64,000 bases of DNA from Sandaracinus sp. (GCA_002699025.1 PABA01000182.1:88550-152549), one strand, 5' to 3'; shown: positions 44,087-53,679, numbered from the stretch's first letter. Made by a program: numbers and translations. Notes: generated by a model not told the origin, from the sequence alone.

Positions 44087-46470
44087 CGCACGTTCTCTGG
44101 CGCCGGCGGATCCGACCACCAGCCCGACGCCCCCTGCGCCAGCACCAGGCCCCCCTGCCGGCTCCGCCGGACCTCGAGGCGCGCCCCGTCTTCGAGCCGA
44201 TGGACCACCACGCGCGTCTTCTCGTTCACGGCCACGAAGCGCCCGCCGCCGACGAAGCGGACGCCGTCCGCGAAGACGCAGGGCCCGAGCGCGCGCTCGA
44301 CGGCGCCGCTGGCCGCCGCCCGCACGCTCAGCCGCCCGTTCTCGCAGATGGCCAGCCGGCTCCCGTCCTCGCTCAGGCCGAAGGGGATGCGCCGCGAGAA
44401 GCGGAGCCGCGAGCTCGCGGAGGGGAGGTGGAAGAGCCGGGTCCCCGCTTCCATGAAGGCCACCGCCGTGTCGCCGACCAGCCAGACCCGGAGCGGATGA
44501 CCGTCCGAGCCCTCGAGGGGCGCGCGGAGCACCACCTCGGCGCTCGGCAGGTCGGCCACGCGGAGCTCCCCCTCCTCGTACCAGCCGATGGCGCTCCCAT
44601 CGTCGGCGAGGTCCGCGCGCCAGTAGTCGGCCGCCATCTCGAGGACGACCTCGCCGTCCCGGTCCACGACGACGCTCCCCTGGTCCCGGCCCACGAGCGC
44701 GTGGTCGCCGTGCGCCTCGCGCAGGATCGCGTCGGCCACGTCCGCGCCCTCGAAGAGCTGCCGGGGCCGGGCGCCGCGATAGATCCACGTGTGCACCCCG
44801 TCGCTGAGGAGGAGCCTCCCACCGATGACCCCGGTCCTCGGCGAGCAGCCCTCCTCGTAGCACTCGATCTCGAAGCCGCGCGGCGCCCGGAGCCGCCGCA
44901 CCGTGCGTCCGCTCCCCGGCTCCTGGAGCAACACGTGCGTGGGCGTCGCGACGGCCAGCCGGCCGCCCGGCGCGGAGCCCGCGATCCAGTCGGCGACCGT
45001 CTGGGCGTCGTCGTCCCACTGGCCGTAGCGCCGGATCTCGCCACCGAGGGGGCACCACGCGCCCCCGACGGACCAGCCGAGCGACTCTCCCTCGCCGAAG
45101 ACCCGGCCCTGCCCGCCGCAGGCGAAGCGCGCGAGCCCGTCGGGCCCCCAGCGCTCGGCCGAGCTCCGCCCCCAGGTGATCAGCCCCTCGGCCGTCGGCA
45201 CGACGCCCCAGACGCTCCGCTCTCCCGCGTCGCCTCCGTCGAAGCGGAGCCTCTCCTCGCCCGACTCGACGTCGAGCACGTGGAGCGCCGGCCCCCGGGC
45301 CAGCGCCACCCGCGTCCCGTCCGGCGAGATGGCGCCGTCCCCGACTTCCCAGTCCATGCCCGTGGTCGCGTCGTAGGGTTCCGCGTCCGGGTCCTCCTCG
45401 AAGAAGCTCGGCAGCACCGGCTCGGGCTCCCCCTCCGCGCCGAGGCGCACGCGCAGGACGCTCCCGGCCTCTTCTCCCGCGACGAAGAGCACGTCGCCCC
45501 GATCGGCGACGACGCGGCCCGTCGGCAGCGGCCCGGCGCCGCGAGGCTCGAGCGTCCGCGCGTCGTAGAGCCTGCGCGTGCGCTCGCCCCGCGCTTCACC
45601 CCGGTCGACGGCGATCTGCGCCCCGTGCCAGGAGACGGCGGTCGCGTCCTCGGCGGGGAGCGTCCGGAGGAGCGCCCCGTCCTCGAGCGCGTGGAAGCGC
45701 AGCTCGTCCCCGGCGCGCACGGCGACGACGCCCCGGGCGTGACCGAGGGCCGCGCCCTCGATGCGCAGGCGCACCTCCCCGCTCTCCGGGTTTCGCAGCA
45801 CGGTCGTCGCCTCGCCCTCGCCGGCCACCACCGAGAGGAGGTCGCGCCCCCCGCGCGCCACCTGCCCGCCCCACGGCTCCCGGGGGATCGCGTGCGCCGC
45901 GCCGCTCTCGAGCTCGAGGACGCGAATCCGCTGCTCCCGCTCGGGCCCGCGGACGACGAGCGCGAGCCGCCCCCCGGCGAGGAGCGCGCCCGGCTCGGTC
46001 GGGTCCTCGGCCACCTCGTCGGCGACCCAGGCACCGGTGCGCAGGTCCCAGACCGCGTAGCCGACGCCGCCGTCCCCCGGCGTGTGACGGACGAGCAGGC
46101 GCGTGCCCGTCGGATCGAAGCCCCAGAGGCGGGCGTCCTCCTGGCGGCGGACGCGCACCCGGCGCGCGGCGCGGACGGCCCCGGTCTCGGCGTCGAGGAT
46201 GGCGACCGTCTTCTCGCTCGTCACGACCGCGAGCGCCTCGCCGCCGGGCGTCCAGGCGACGTCCCAGAGGGCGCCGCGGATGGTCGCGAGGACCGGGGCG
46301 CCGGGCGCCTCTCCGCCCTCGCGGGCGGCCAGCGGGAGCGGCTCAGCGGGGAGCTCCGCGGGCGGCGGCGGCGCTTCGGGCTCGGGCGCCGGCGGCGCGG
46401 CCGGGCGGGGCGTGGTCGCCGGGCCGCACGCGAGCAGGAGGAAGGCGGCGAGGCGGAGCGAAGGTCGCAT
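43969..46470 (-). CDS. lipoprotein with WD40-like beta-propeller repeats
   Basis: 833 residues. Signal peptide with lipobox LLLAC (Cys 15), a Pro/Ala/Glu-rich linker (20-55), then about ten to fourteen blade-like units throughout the rest. Units read as WDVAWTPGGEALAVV, IWD/VWDL-type ends and ISPDGTRVALARGP, as in YncE/WD40-like propellers. The end (from about 810) is helical, EEPAARRDDALLRDFF. Probably two seven-bladed propellers displayed on the outer membrane, for protein binding. The 3' end overlaps the convergent small membrane protein gene. Confidence 0.82.
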   Translation of the reverse strand: MRPSLRLAAFLLLACGPATTPRPAAPPAPEPEAPPPPAELPAEPLPLAAREGGEAPGAPVLATIRGALWDVAWTPGGEALAVVTSEKTVAILDAETGAVRAARRVRVRRQEDARLWGFDPTGTRLLVRHTPGDGGVGYAVWDLRTGAWVADEVAEDPTEPGALLAGGRLALVVRGPEREQRIRVLELESGAAHAIPREPWGGQVARGGRDLLSVVAGEGEATTVLRNPESGEVRLRIEGAALGHARGVVAVRAGDELRFHALEDGALLRTLPAEDATAVSWHGAQIAVDRGEARGERTRRLYDARTLEPRGAGPLPTGRVVADRGDVLFVAGEEAGSVLRVRLGAEGEPEPVLPSFFEEDPDAEPYDATTGMDWEVGDGAISPDGTRVALARGPALHVLDVESGEERLRFDGGDAGERSVWGVVPTAEGLITWGRSSAERWGPDGLARFACGGQGRVFGEGESLGWSVGGAWCPLGGEIRRYGQWDDDAQTVADWIAGSAPGGRLAVATPTHVLLQEPGSGRTVRRLRAPRGFEIECYEEGCSPRTGVIGGRLLLSDGVHTWIYRGARPRQLFEGADVADAILREAHGDHALVGRDQGSVVVDRDGEVVLEMAADYWRADLADDGSAIGWYEEGELRVADLPSAEVVLRAPLEGSDGHPLRVWLVGDTAVAFMEAGTRLFHLPSASSRLRFSRRIPFGLSEDGSRLAICENGRLSVRAAASGAVERALGPCVFADGVRFVGGGRFVAVNEKTRVVVHRLEDGARLEVRRSRQGGLVLAQGASGWWSDPPAPENVRYREAGPLLEAPFAEEPAARRDDALLRDFFQAQSEPSSP

Positions 46471-46629
46471 GGCGCGAGGATAGCGGAGCTTGCCGCGCCT
46501 TCGGCCCCCGCCGCTTCACGATCCGGCACCGTCATCCGCCGCTCGAGCGTCGGGGCGCGCCGTCGCGCCTCCCCGCCCGCTGGGCCTGGGACTGGACGCC
46601 ACCCCCTCGTTCGAGGGACCCTTCGGGGG

Positions 46630-47646
46630 ATGGATCTGGCCGACGTCGACCGGCAGCTCGAGGCGCTCGGAGAGCCCGCGTCCTCGCCGAAGGCCTGGCG
46701 CCCGGACGAGGGGAGCGACCCGCTGGCGCAGGTGGACGCGCTCCTCGACGAGCTCTCCGAGGGGCGCGCCCCGGAGGTCCAGGTGGCCGCGCTCGGCGTC
46801 GACGCGGGCACGGCGGAGGCAGCCCCCGGCACGGCGGAGCTCGACGCGTCGGACCTGCAGGAGGCCGGTCCCTCGACCACCCTCCACGCGCTCGCCCAAG
46901 AAGAGGCCCAGGAAGCGGCCGCCGAAGCCGAAGGGGGCGCCTCGGCCGACACGCCGCCTCCTCCTCCCGTGGAGGAGCCGACCGAAGCCGCCGAGAGCGA
47001 CGCCGGCTCGGGCCTCTCTGCCGACGATCTCTTCGCGGACCTCGGAGCCGGGGAGAGCCTCCCGCCCCTCGAGCTCGGCGACGAAGGCGAAGCCTCCGCG
47101 GAAGCTGCGATCCCCTCGCTCGACGAGCTCGAGGAGGAGGAAGAGGAGGCGACCAAGCCGGCGCGCCGACCGAGCGTGCCCGTGACCCGCGCGGCGGCGG
47201 CGGAGGAGGAGGAGCCCGAGGAGCACACGGCCCTCTTCTCCGACGCGGACATCGCGGCGATCCGCCGCGCCTCCTCGGCTCCCCCTCCCCCGGCGAAGCC
47301 GGCCTCGAGCGCGCCCCCGCCGCCGGCCTCGAGCGCGCCCCCGCCGCCGGCCTCCGACTCGCTCGACGCGGAGGTCGACGAGCTGATCCTCGACGACGAA
47401 GACTTCGAGCTGCTGATCGACGAGGACGACACCTTCGTCGGCGACGCGGACGAGGTCGAGGCGGCCCTCGAGGGCGGCGAGTTCGAAGAGATGGCCGATC
47501 CGTCGACGTCGACCGAGATCGAAGGCGAACAGCCGGACCTGACGCCCCCCGACGCCGAAGCGGCCGAGGGCGAGGGCGATGGCGACGACGACGACGACGA
47601 CCCGGACGGCGACAAGAAGGGCTTCTTCAAGAAGCTCTTCGGCTGA
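46630..47646 (+). CDS. acidic, proline-rich cytoplasmic protein with FFKKLFG tail
   Basis: 338 residues from ATG 46630, preceded closely by GGGGG. Composition is dominated by Glu, Asp, Ala and Pro; residues about 217-240 contain SAPPPPA repeats. Acidic helices (ELILDDEDFELLIDEDD) lie in the C-terminal third, then a poly-Asp stretch and the end DKKGFFKKLFG. That amphipathic tail resembles short basic C-terminal motifs that could dock to a membrane or partner protein. No signal peptide, no domain recognised. It is followed by a clear hairpin terminator. Confidence 0.7.
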   Translation: MDLADVDRQLEALGEPASSPKAWRPDEGSDPLAQVDALLDELSEGRAPEVQVAALGVDAGTAEAAPGTAELDASDLQEAGPSTTLHALAQEEAQEAAAEAEGGASADTPPPPPVEEPTEAAESDAGSGLSADDLFADLGAGESLPPLELGDEGEASAEAAIPSLDELEEEEEEATKPARRPSVPVTRAAAAEEEEPEEHTALFSDADIAAIRRASSAPPPPAKPASSAPPPPASSAPPPPASDSLDAEVDELILDDEDFELLIDEDDTFVGDADEVEAALEGGEFEEMADPSTSTEIEGEQPDLTPPDAEAAEGEGDGDDDDDDPDGDKKGFFKKLFG

Positions 47647-47749
47647 CGCGGCGACGCTCGCGTCCGCCGCCAGCGCCGGGGAGCCGGGCGGAGAAGCGGG
47701 CACGCCCTCGCTCTCGAAGCCGCCGGCGAAGCGGAACGACGGAAGCGAG

Positions 47750-47780
47750 AGAGCCCAGCTCCGAGGGGGAGCTGGGCTCT
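47750..47780 (+). terminator. hairpin terminator after the acidic protein gene
   Basis: AGAGCCCAGCTCC (47750-47762) and its perfect complement (47768-47780) enclose a 5-nt loop, 104 bp after the stop. The tail is only CTTCGC, so it may act in both directions between the converging genes. Confidence 0.65.
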
Positions 47781-47842
47781 TCGCGTCGTCGGACGCGGCT
47801 CGGAAGCCGCGGCTCGGGAGGCAGCGGCTCGGAGGCAGCGGC

Positions 47843-48730
47843 TCAGAAGTAGAGGTGCGCGCCGAGGCTCCCGATCGCGCCGGCCGAGGTGTCGGTCGTC
47901 CGGCCCGTCTCCGGGTCGTAGAACTCCGCCTGCAGGCCGTCCTCGTCGTCCACCCGGCTCCGGATGAAGGCGCGGATGTCCATGCTCAGGGCGAAGCGCC
48001 GGTGGACGCGCCACTCGATGCCCAGGCCGGCCTGGCCGCCGACGTAGGCGTAGTCGTTGTTCATGTAGCGGCCGTAGCCCTCGTGGAAGCCCTCGACGTG
48101 GGCGTAGGAGACGTTGAAGCCACCGAGGAGGTAGGCCTGGACGCGGCTCTGGCGCGGGAGCCAGAACATGAAGTCGAGGGTGAAGGGCACCTCGGCCCGG
48201 TCCATGCCGTTGTAGTCGGTGCCGCCGTAGGCGCCCGCGCCGAGCTCGATGCCGAAGATGCGCGAGGGCCGGAAGCGGAGGCCGAGCTGGAGGCCGCCCA
48301 TGCGGACCTGCTCGCTGATCATGCTGCCGATGCGGGCGCTGAGGCCGAACTTCTGGCTCATCAGGCCGCGCTGCCGGCGGAGCTGGACCTGGGGCGCGTC
48401 CTGCTCGATGACCACGACGGTCTCGGTGGTCTGGGGCGGGGGCGGCGGCGCCGGCTGGACGACCACGCGCTGGGGCGGCGGCGCCGGCGGGGCCGGGCGC
48501 ACGACCAGGACGCGGCCGCGGCGGCCTCGACGCTGGGGCGGGGGGGGAGGCGGGGGCTCGTCGACGACGACGGTGGCGCCGCCACCTCCTCCACCGACCT
48601 GAACCGAGCCGGAGACCTCGACCTCGGCGCAGAAGACGGCGTCCGGATCGCATTGGGCGGACGCGGTGGACGAGACGGCGGGGACCGCGAGGGCCGCGGC
48701 GAGGAGGGAAAGGACGTGGGCTCGGTTCAT
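47843..48730 (-). CDS. outer-membrane beta-barrel protein with proline-rich N-terminal region
   Basis: 295 residues. ATG 48730 is preferred over ATGs at 48745 and 48763 because AGGAAG lies 6 bp upstream and the signal peptide (ending SSTASAQ) follows at once. After a short Cys-containing segment comes a poly-Pro/Arg-rich region (50-110, PPPPPPPQRRGRRGR and VVVQPAPPPPP), then an OmpA-like eight-strand barrel (Phe/Tyr/Gly alternation, e.g. VQAYLLGGFNVSYA) ending GSLGAHLYF. It is probably a surface barrel. A sigma-54-type promoter lies 38 bp upstream of the ATG, so expression is likely tied to a starvation or developmental signal. Confidence 0.85.
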   Translation of the reverse strand: MNRAHVLSLLAAALAVPAVSSTASAQCDPDAVFCAEVEVSGSVQVGGGGGGATVVVDEPPPPPPPQRRGRRGRVLVVRPAPPAPPPQRVVVQPAPPPPPQTTETVVVIEQDAPQVQLRRQRGLMSQKFGLSARIGSMISEQVRMGGLQLGLRFRPSRIFGIELGAGAYGGTDYNGMDRAEVPFTLDFMFWLPRQSRVQAYLLGGFNVSYAHVEGFHEGYGRYMNNDYAYVGGQAGLGIEWRVHRRFALSMDIRAFIRSRVDDEDGLQAEFYDPETGRTTDTSAGAIGSLGAHLYF

Positions 48731-48767
48731 GGGGCGCTTCCTCATGGTGACGACGGCGCTCATGTGG

Positions 48768-48783
48768 AGCAAGACCGGTGCCA
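48768..48783 (-). promoter_or_regulatory. sigma-54 promoter of the barrel protein gene
   Basis: The minus strand reads TGGCAC-N5-TTGCT (48783 to 48768), an exact match to the -24/-12 consensus with the right spacing. The predicted start site falls about 27 bp before ATG 48730, leaving room for the AGGAAG ribosome site. No enhancer-binding-protein gene is nearby. Confidence 0.65.
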
Positions 48784-48949
48784 GGGGCGAGAGATTCACT
48801 TCGCGCACGGAATCATTGAGGAAAGCTGAATCCCTCACCCCCATCGATGGGCAGCGGGGCGCGATCGCCGAGCGATCGTGAAGAGGGGTTCACAGCCCGG
48901 ATCGCGCGTGATGCGCGCCCGTTCACGCCCCGGAGCGCGCGGGCTCGCG

Positions 48950-51016
48950 TCACATCCGCACCGACGCCAGGACATCAATGGGAGCCTCCGGCTTCAGCTC
49001 GCCGCGCGCAACCACGTGCAAATCGGGCAGGTCGGTCTCGATGAGCCGGCGCGTGAAGCGGCGAATCCCGGGCTTCCGGGTGATCAGCACGGCCGGCCCG
49101 AGCTCGGGCTGCGTCTCGTGCTTGATGGCCTCGACCATCTCCTTCGCGACGTGCTTCGGGAGCGCCAAGTAGCTGCCCCCGGGCTCCCGTTGGATGGCGT
49201 CGGCGATGGCCTCCTCGATCTCGTCGTCGAGCACGTAGGCCGCGATCCCGCCCGCCTCCATGTAGCGATGCGTGATCTGCGCCTGCAGGCCCATCCGGAC
49301 CAGCTCGGTCAGGGTGACCGGGTCGCGCTCGTGGGGCGCGAAGGTCGCGAGCGACTCGAGGATCTCACGGAGGGGGCGGATGCTCACGCCCTCGTCGACG
49401 AGCCGCCGGAGCACGTCCGTGAGGAGCGCCAGGCTCACGGGCTTCGGCACGACGTTCCGCACCAGCGCCGGGTAGGCGCGCTCGAGCTGATCCAGCATCG
49501 ACTGGACCTCCTGGATGCCGACCAGGCTCTTGGCCTTGCGGCGCACGACGGCGTCCAGGTGGAACGCGACCAGCGTCGCTGGCGCCAGCACCTCGAGCCC
49601 GGCCGCCTCGAGCACCTCCCGGTCCTCTTCGCCGACCCAGGCCGCGTCGCCCCCGGTGACCGGATCGCGCCCCGGCTCCGCCACGACGCCGTAGCTCGCG
49701 AGCACGGCGGGCGGCTCGGCCACGAAGAGCCGGTCCGGCCGGAGCGTGCCCTGCGCCTCGGGCACCTCCTGCATGGCGATCACGTACTGCTCCGGCTCGA
49801 GCACGGGCACGGCCCGCGCGCGCACGCCGGGGAGCGCCACGCCGAGGTCGAGGAAGAGCCGATCCCGGAGCCGCGGCACCTCCTCCTCGAGCAGCGGCCC
49901 CGAGCCGGCCCCGTCGGCGACCGCCTCCGCCAGCCCCTCGCCGACCTCGACGGAGACGGGCACGACGAGCGGCACCATGGCCTTGCGCGCCTTGGTCTCG
50001 CGGGCCGCCTCCTGCTTGGCGACCACCGCGCCCGCCTCGGTCGGCGCCGGCTTCGCGAGGAGGCGCCGCGCCGTGACGAAGAAGAGCCCCGCGAGGAGCA
50101 GGAAGGGCACCGCAGGCAGGCCGGGCACGATGGCGAGCACGAGCAGGAAGGCCGCGGCGACCTTGAGGGCGCGCGGGTCGCCGAAGATCTGGGAGGCGAC
50201 GTCCCCGCCGAGGCTCGCGTCCTCGTCCTCGGAGGCGACGCGGGTGACGACCAGGCCGGCGGCGGTGGAGATGAGGAGCGCGGGGATCTGGCTGACGAGG
50301 CCGTCGCCGATGGTGAGCAGGCCGTAGGTGGCGAGGGCGTCGGTGGCGGAGAGGTCGCGCATGCCGACGCCGATGGCGAGGCCGCCGAGGATGTTGATGA
50401 CGGTGATGACGATGCCGGCGATGGCGTCGCCCTTCACGAACTTCATGGCGCCGTCCATGGCGCCGTAGAACTGGCTCTCGCGCTGGAGCTGGCGGCGCTT
50501 GCGGCGGGCCTCGTCCTGGCTGAGGGCGCCCGAGCGGAGCTCCGCGTCGATGCTCATCTGCTTGCCGGGCATGGCGTCGAGGGTGAAGCGGGCGCCCACC
50601 TCGGCGACGCGCTCGGAGCCCTTCGCGACGACCAGGAACTGGATCAGCGTGAGGATCAGGAAGACGACGGCGCCGACCACGTAGTTGCCGCGCACGACGA
50701 AGTCGCCGAAGGCCGCGATCACGTCGCCGGCGTCGGCCTGGAGGAGGATCAGGCGCGTCGAGCTGACGTTCAGGGCCAGCCGATAGAGCGTCGTGACGAG
50801 GAGCACCGTGGGGAAGGCCGAGAAGTGCAGCCCGTCGCGCATGTACATGGCGACGAGGAGCATCAGCACGGCGATGGAGATGTTCCCCGTGATGAGGACG
50901 TCGAGGATGGTCGTCGGGAGCGGGACGATCATCATCCCGACGACGAGGAGCACGACGGCCGCGAGCGCGACGTCCGCGAAGCGCCGCGCCGAACCGACCG
51001 GGAAAGCACCGCCCAT
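48950..51016 (-). CDS. sctV: type III secretion export-gate protein, SctV/FlhA (FHIPEP) family
   Basis: 688 residues, normal length for SctV (LcrD/InvA) or FlhA. About eight transmembrane helices occupy the first 330 residues, with the FHIPEP signature KGSERVAEVGARFTLDAMPGK and MSIDAELRSG in the cytoplasmic loop. The C-terminal half is the cytosolic ring domain (from about 345). The SERVAEV and IDAELRSG wording is closer to non-flagellar SctV. No other secretion or flagellar gene is in the window, so it is an orphan here; its partners may be elsewhere in the genome. It ends 219 bp before the start of the barrel gene. Confidence 0.9.
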   Translation of the reverse strand: MGGAFPVGSARRFADVALAAVVLLVVGMMIVPLPTTILDVLITGNISIAVLMLLVAMYMRDGLHFSAFPTVLLVTTLYRLALNVSSTRLILLQADAGDVIAAFGDFVVRGNYVVGAVVFLILTLIQFLVVAKGSERVAEVGARFTLDAMPGKQMSIDAELRSGALSQDEARRKRRQLQRESQFYGAMDGAMKFVKGDAIAGIVITVINILGGLAIGVGMRDLSATDALATYGLLTIGDGLVSQIPALLISTAAGLVVTRVASEDEDASLGGDVASQIFGDPRALKVAAAFLLVLAIVPGLPAVPFLLLAGLFFVTARRLLAKPAPTEAGAVVAKQEAARETKARKAMVPLVVPVSVEVGEGLAEAVADGAGSGPLLEEEVPRLRDRLFLDLGVALPGVRARAVPVLEPEQYVIAMQEVPEAQGTLRPDRLFVAEPPAVLASYGVVAEPGRDPVTGGDAAWVGEEDREVLEAAGLEVLAPATLVAFHLDAVVRRKAKSLVGIQEVQSMLDQLERAYPALVRNVVPKPVSLALLTDVLRRLVDEGVSIRPLREILESLATFAPHERDPVTLTELVRMGLQAQITHRYMEAGGIAAYVLDDEIEEAIADAIQREPGGSYLALPKHVAKEMVEAIKHETQPELGPAVLITRKPGIRRFTRRLIETDLPDLHVVARGELKPEAPIDVLASVRM

Positions 51017-51112
51017 GGTCGAAGGTGTACCCCGCGGGCGCCGAGGCCGTCGAGCCGTCTCGGGGGCTGGCGGCTGGCGCGGCGCCGTGGGTGCGCTCTA
51101 CTGTGCCGCGCG

Positions 51113-52669
51113 ATGAGGGTGAGGCGAAGCCGAGGGGGGAGCCTCGGTGCCGGCCGGGCCTGGGCCTTGGCTGCGCTGGGCTGCGGGCTGGCGTGCGCCC
51201 TCTCGACGGCCTCGCCGGCCCGGGCGCAGACGCCGGAGGCGGACCTCGCCGGCGACCCGCCGGACCCCCGGGAGGCCTGGCTCGCCGGGGACGAGGGTGG
51301 GGACGCGGTGGAGAGCTTCCGCCACTCGGCGCCGCACGAGCCGGCGCCGCCGCCCCGGGCCGAGCCGCCGCCCCAGGAGGTGGTGCTGGCGCCGCCGCGG
51401 ACGCCCCGGCCGAACATCCGCGTGGATCCGCGCGCCGATCGCACGACCGCGGGCGCCGCGACGGCGACCCTGGGCGAGGTCGGCGAGGAGCCGGGCGTGC
51501 CGACGCTGCAGGGCGGCAACGAGCCCTACGAGTGGTTCCTCCTGCCGATGGTCGGCTTCAGCTCGGACATCGGCTTCGCCGGCGCGCTGCTCGGCATGCT
51601 CTTCCACTACGAGGAAGGCTACGAGCCCTTCCGCGACAAGCTGCAGCTCATCACGCTGCTGACGAGCAAGCTCGTGCAATTCCACGAGCTGGTCTACGAG
51701 CGCGTCGGGCTCTTCGGGCAGCCGCTCCGGCTCGAGCTCGCCGCCAGCTTCACGGCGACGCCGGTCGGGCACTACTGCGGGCTCGGCAACCAGGTGACGT
51801 GCAGCCGGGAGGAGGCGGAGGAGGGGCTTCGCTCGCAGGGCTGGACCCCGAGCGATGACGACTGGGACCAGCGCCTCGGCGACTACTACCGCTTCCGCGT
51901 GATGCGGCCGCTCCTGCGCATGGCGCTCCGCTGGGCGCCGGTGCCCGACGGCATCGAGCTGACGATGATGTGGGAGGGGCAATACGCCTTCAGCGGCTAC
52001 GTCGGCGAGGAGGGGCCCTACCCGGGGAGCCTCTACGCCCAGGACTACCCGGACGGCGAGGAGGGCTTCATGAGCGAGCTCCGCCTCGGCGCGGTGATGG
52101 ACCGGCGCAACCACGAGCGGCGGCCGAGCCGCGGCTGGGTGGCGGGGGCGGCGCTGCGCGGCTCGAGCTTCCTGCTCGGGAGCGACTGGGACTACGCGGG
52201 CTTCAACCTGGCGGGGGCCTACTACCTGCCCATGAGCCGCAACGAGCGCCTGGTGCTGGCCATGCGCGGGGTGGTGGACCTGATCCACGGGGACGCGCCG
52301 ACGACGGCGCTCGGCTCGATCGGCGGGTTCTGGAACGACATGGCCTTCGGCGGGCAGCTCATCGGGCGGGGCGTGCGCGGGCGGCGCTACATCGGGCGGA
52401 TCAAGGTGCTCGGACAGACCGAGGTGCGCTGGGCCATGTGGGGGGAGCCGGGGGACTTCCAGGGGCTCCTGGTGGCGTTCGCCGACGCCGGGTGGATCGG
52501 CGTGGACTACGACGACTTCGGCGGGGAGCTGAACCAGATCCTGGTGAGCTTCGGCGCGGGAGCGGGCGTCTACTGGGGGCAGAGCTTCCTCTTGCGCTTC
52601 GACGTGGGGCTGAGCGCGCTCGAGGACTTCGAGCCGCAGTTCTATCTCTCGCTGAAGCACCCGTACTGA
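51113..52669 (+). CDS. Omp85-superfamily (bacterial surface antigen) outer-membrane barrel
   Basis: 518 residues from ATG 51113. Signal peptide ends ASPARAQ; a Pro/Asp-rich linker (40-130) replaces the POTRA domains expected in BamA or TamA. The barrel (about 140-518) has the late Omp85 pattern GRGVRGRRYIGR then VLGQTEVRW, with strands ending FYLSLKHPY. This POTRA-less form is seen in surface antigen D15-like proteins of unknown function in delta-proteobacteria. Divergent from sctV, 96 bp away; whether the two are linked is not known. Confidence 0.8.
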   Translation: MRVRRSRGGSLGAGRAWALAALGCGLACALSTASPARAQTPEADLAGDPPDPREAWLAGDEGGDAVESFRHSAPHEPAPPPRAEPPPQEVVLAPPRTPRPNIRVDPRADRTTAGAATATLGEVGEEPGVPTLQGGNEPYEWFLLPMVGFSSDIGFAGALLGMLFHYEEGYEPFRDKLQLITLLTSKLVQFHELVYERVGLFGQPLRLELAASFTATPVGHYCGLGNQVTCSREEAEEGLRSQGWTPSDDDWDQRLGDYYRFRVMRPLLRMALRWAPVPDGIELTMMWEGQYAFSGYVGEEGPYPGSLYAQDYPDGEEGFMSELRLGAVMDRRNHERRPSRGWVAGAALRGSSFLLGSDWDYAGFNLAGAYYLPMSRNERLVLAMRGVVDLIHGDAPTTALGSIGGFWNDMAFGGQLIGRGVRGRRYIGRIKVLGQTEVRWAMWGEPGDFQGLLVAFADAGWIGVDYDDFGGELNQILVSFGAGAGVYWGQSFLLRFDVGLSALEDFEPQFYLSLKHPY

Positions 52670-52813
52670 CGGGATCGCTGCGCCATCGCTCGACCTGCGG
52701 CCGTCCGTCGTCCGCCGTCCGCCGGCCGTGGGCGGGGGGTCGTCCACGCGAGCGGTCCGAGGCGGGCGCCGCCCCGCCGTGCCGCGGCATCGCTCGGCCT
52801 GGAGGAGGCGGAG

Positions 52814-53602
52814 TCAGAGGTCGACGCGGGCGGAGACGAAGGCGCCGCCCGGGAGGGGGGCGAGCTCGAGGTGCGCGGCGGGCTCGGGTCGGTCCGCGTC
52901 TTCGCCGCCCACGAGGAAGAGCACGAGGGAGGTCGCGGCGCCGGCGGCGGCGACGAACATCAGCGCGGTGGAGGTGCGGGCGAGGGCCCGGCCGCGGTTG
53001 GCGTCCCCGCGCCGATCGGCGGGACAGACGCCGCCCGGGCAGTCCTCGTCGAGGTCCTGGGCGATGCCGTGGCCGACGACGCCGGTGATCAGGGAGGTGA
53101 CGCCGACGGCGGCGCTCGCGCCGAGGGTGCTCCAGGCGAGGACGTTCGGCCCGCCGTCGTCCTCGGGCTCGGTGGGCGGCGCGTCGACGTTCGGCGCGTC
53201 CGGCTCGCCCTCGCCCGCTTCGCGCTCCTCCGGCTCCCCGCGCTCGGCCGCCTCCGCGCGGCGCAGCGCCCGGTCCCGGCGCTCGCGGGCGGTCTCGACG
53301 TTCGGGTTGTCGGGCGCGGCCTCGATGAAGCGCCCGTGCGCGTCGGCCGCCTCGCGCCAGCGGCCCAGGCGCTCGAGGGAGAGGCCGATGTTGTAGAGGA
53401 GCTCGGGGCGCCCGCTCAGACGGTAGGCGGCCTCGAACTCCCGGAGGGCGTCCTCGAAGGCCTCCTCCTCGAAGTAGGAGGTGGCGGCGCGGAAGTGGCC
53501 CTCGGCGCGTTCGTCCTCCTCGGACGGCTGCGCGTGGGCGCTCGACGCCACGACGAGGAGGGCCAGCGAGCCGAGGAGAGCGAGGACCGGAGAGCGGCGC
53601 AC
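52814..53602 (-). CDS. exported TPR protein with C-terminal membrane helices
   Basis: 262 residues from GTG 53602. Signal peptide ends SSAHAQ. Two to three TPR units (about 30-110): AEGHFRAATSYFEEEAFEDAL, then LLYNIGLSLERLGRWREAADA. An acidic linker (112-145) leads to two Gly/Ala-rich hydrophobic helices (VLAWSTLGASAAVGVTSLIT and STALMFVAAAGAATSLVLFL) and a C-terminal tail. This layout (TPR then two membrane helices) is common in Polyangia and probably marks periplasm-facing scaffold proteins. Function unknown. Confidence 0.8.
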   Translation of the reverse strand: MRRSPVLALLGSLALLVVASSAHAQPSEEDERAEGHFRAATSYFEEEAFEDALREFEAAYRLSGRPELLYNIGLSLERLGRWREAADAHGRFIEAAPDNPNVETARERRDRALRRAEAAERGEPEEREAGEGEPDAPNVDAPPTEPEDDGGPNVLAWSTLGASAAVGVTSLITGVVGHGIAQDLDEDCPGGVCPADRRGDANRGRALARTSTALMFVAAAGAATSLVLFLVGGEDADRPEPAAHLELAPLPGGAFVSARVDL

Positions 53603-53679
53603 GGGCCGATGCTAGCCCCATCTCGAAGCGGGCGTCGATGGTGCTGCGTTCAGTGGCCTCGGATTGGTACAGTCCGCCG

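Noticed and set aside
48840..48949. tRNA-like GGTTCACAGCCC stretch before sctV
   Set aside because: No acceptor, D or anticodon arms can be formed around it.
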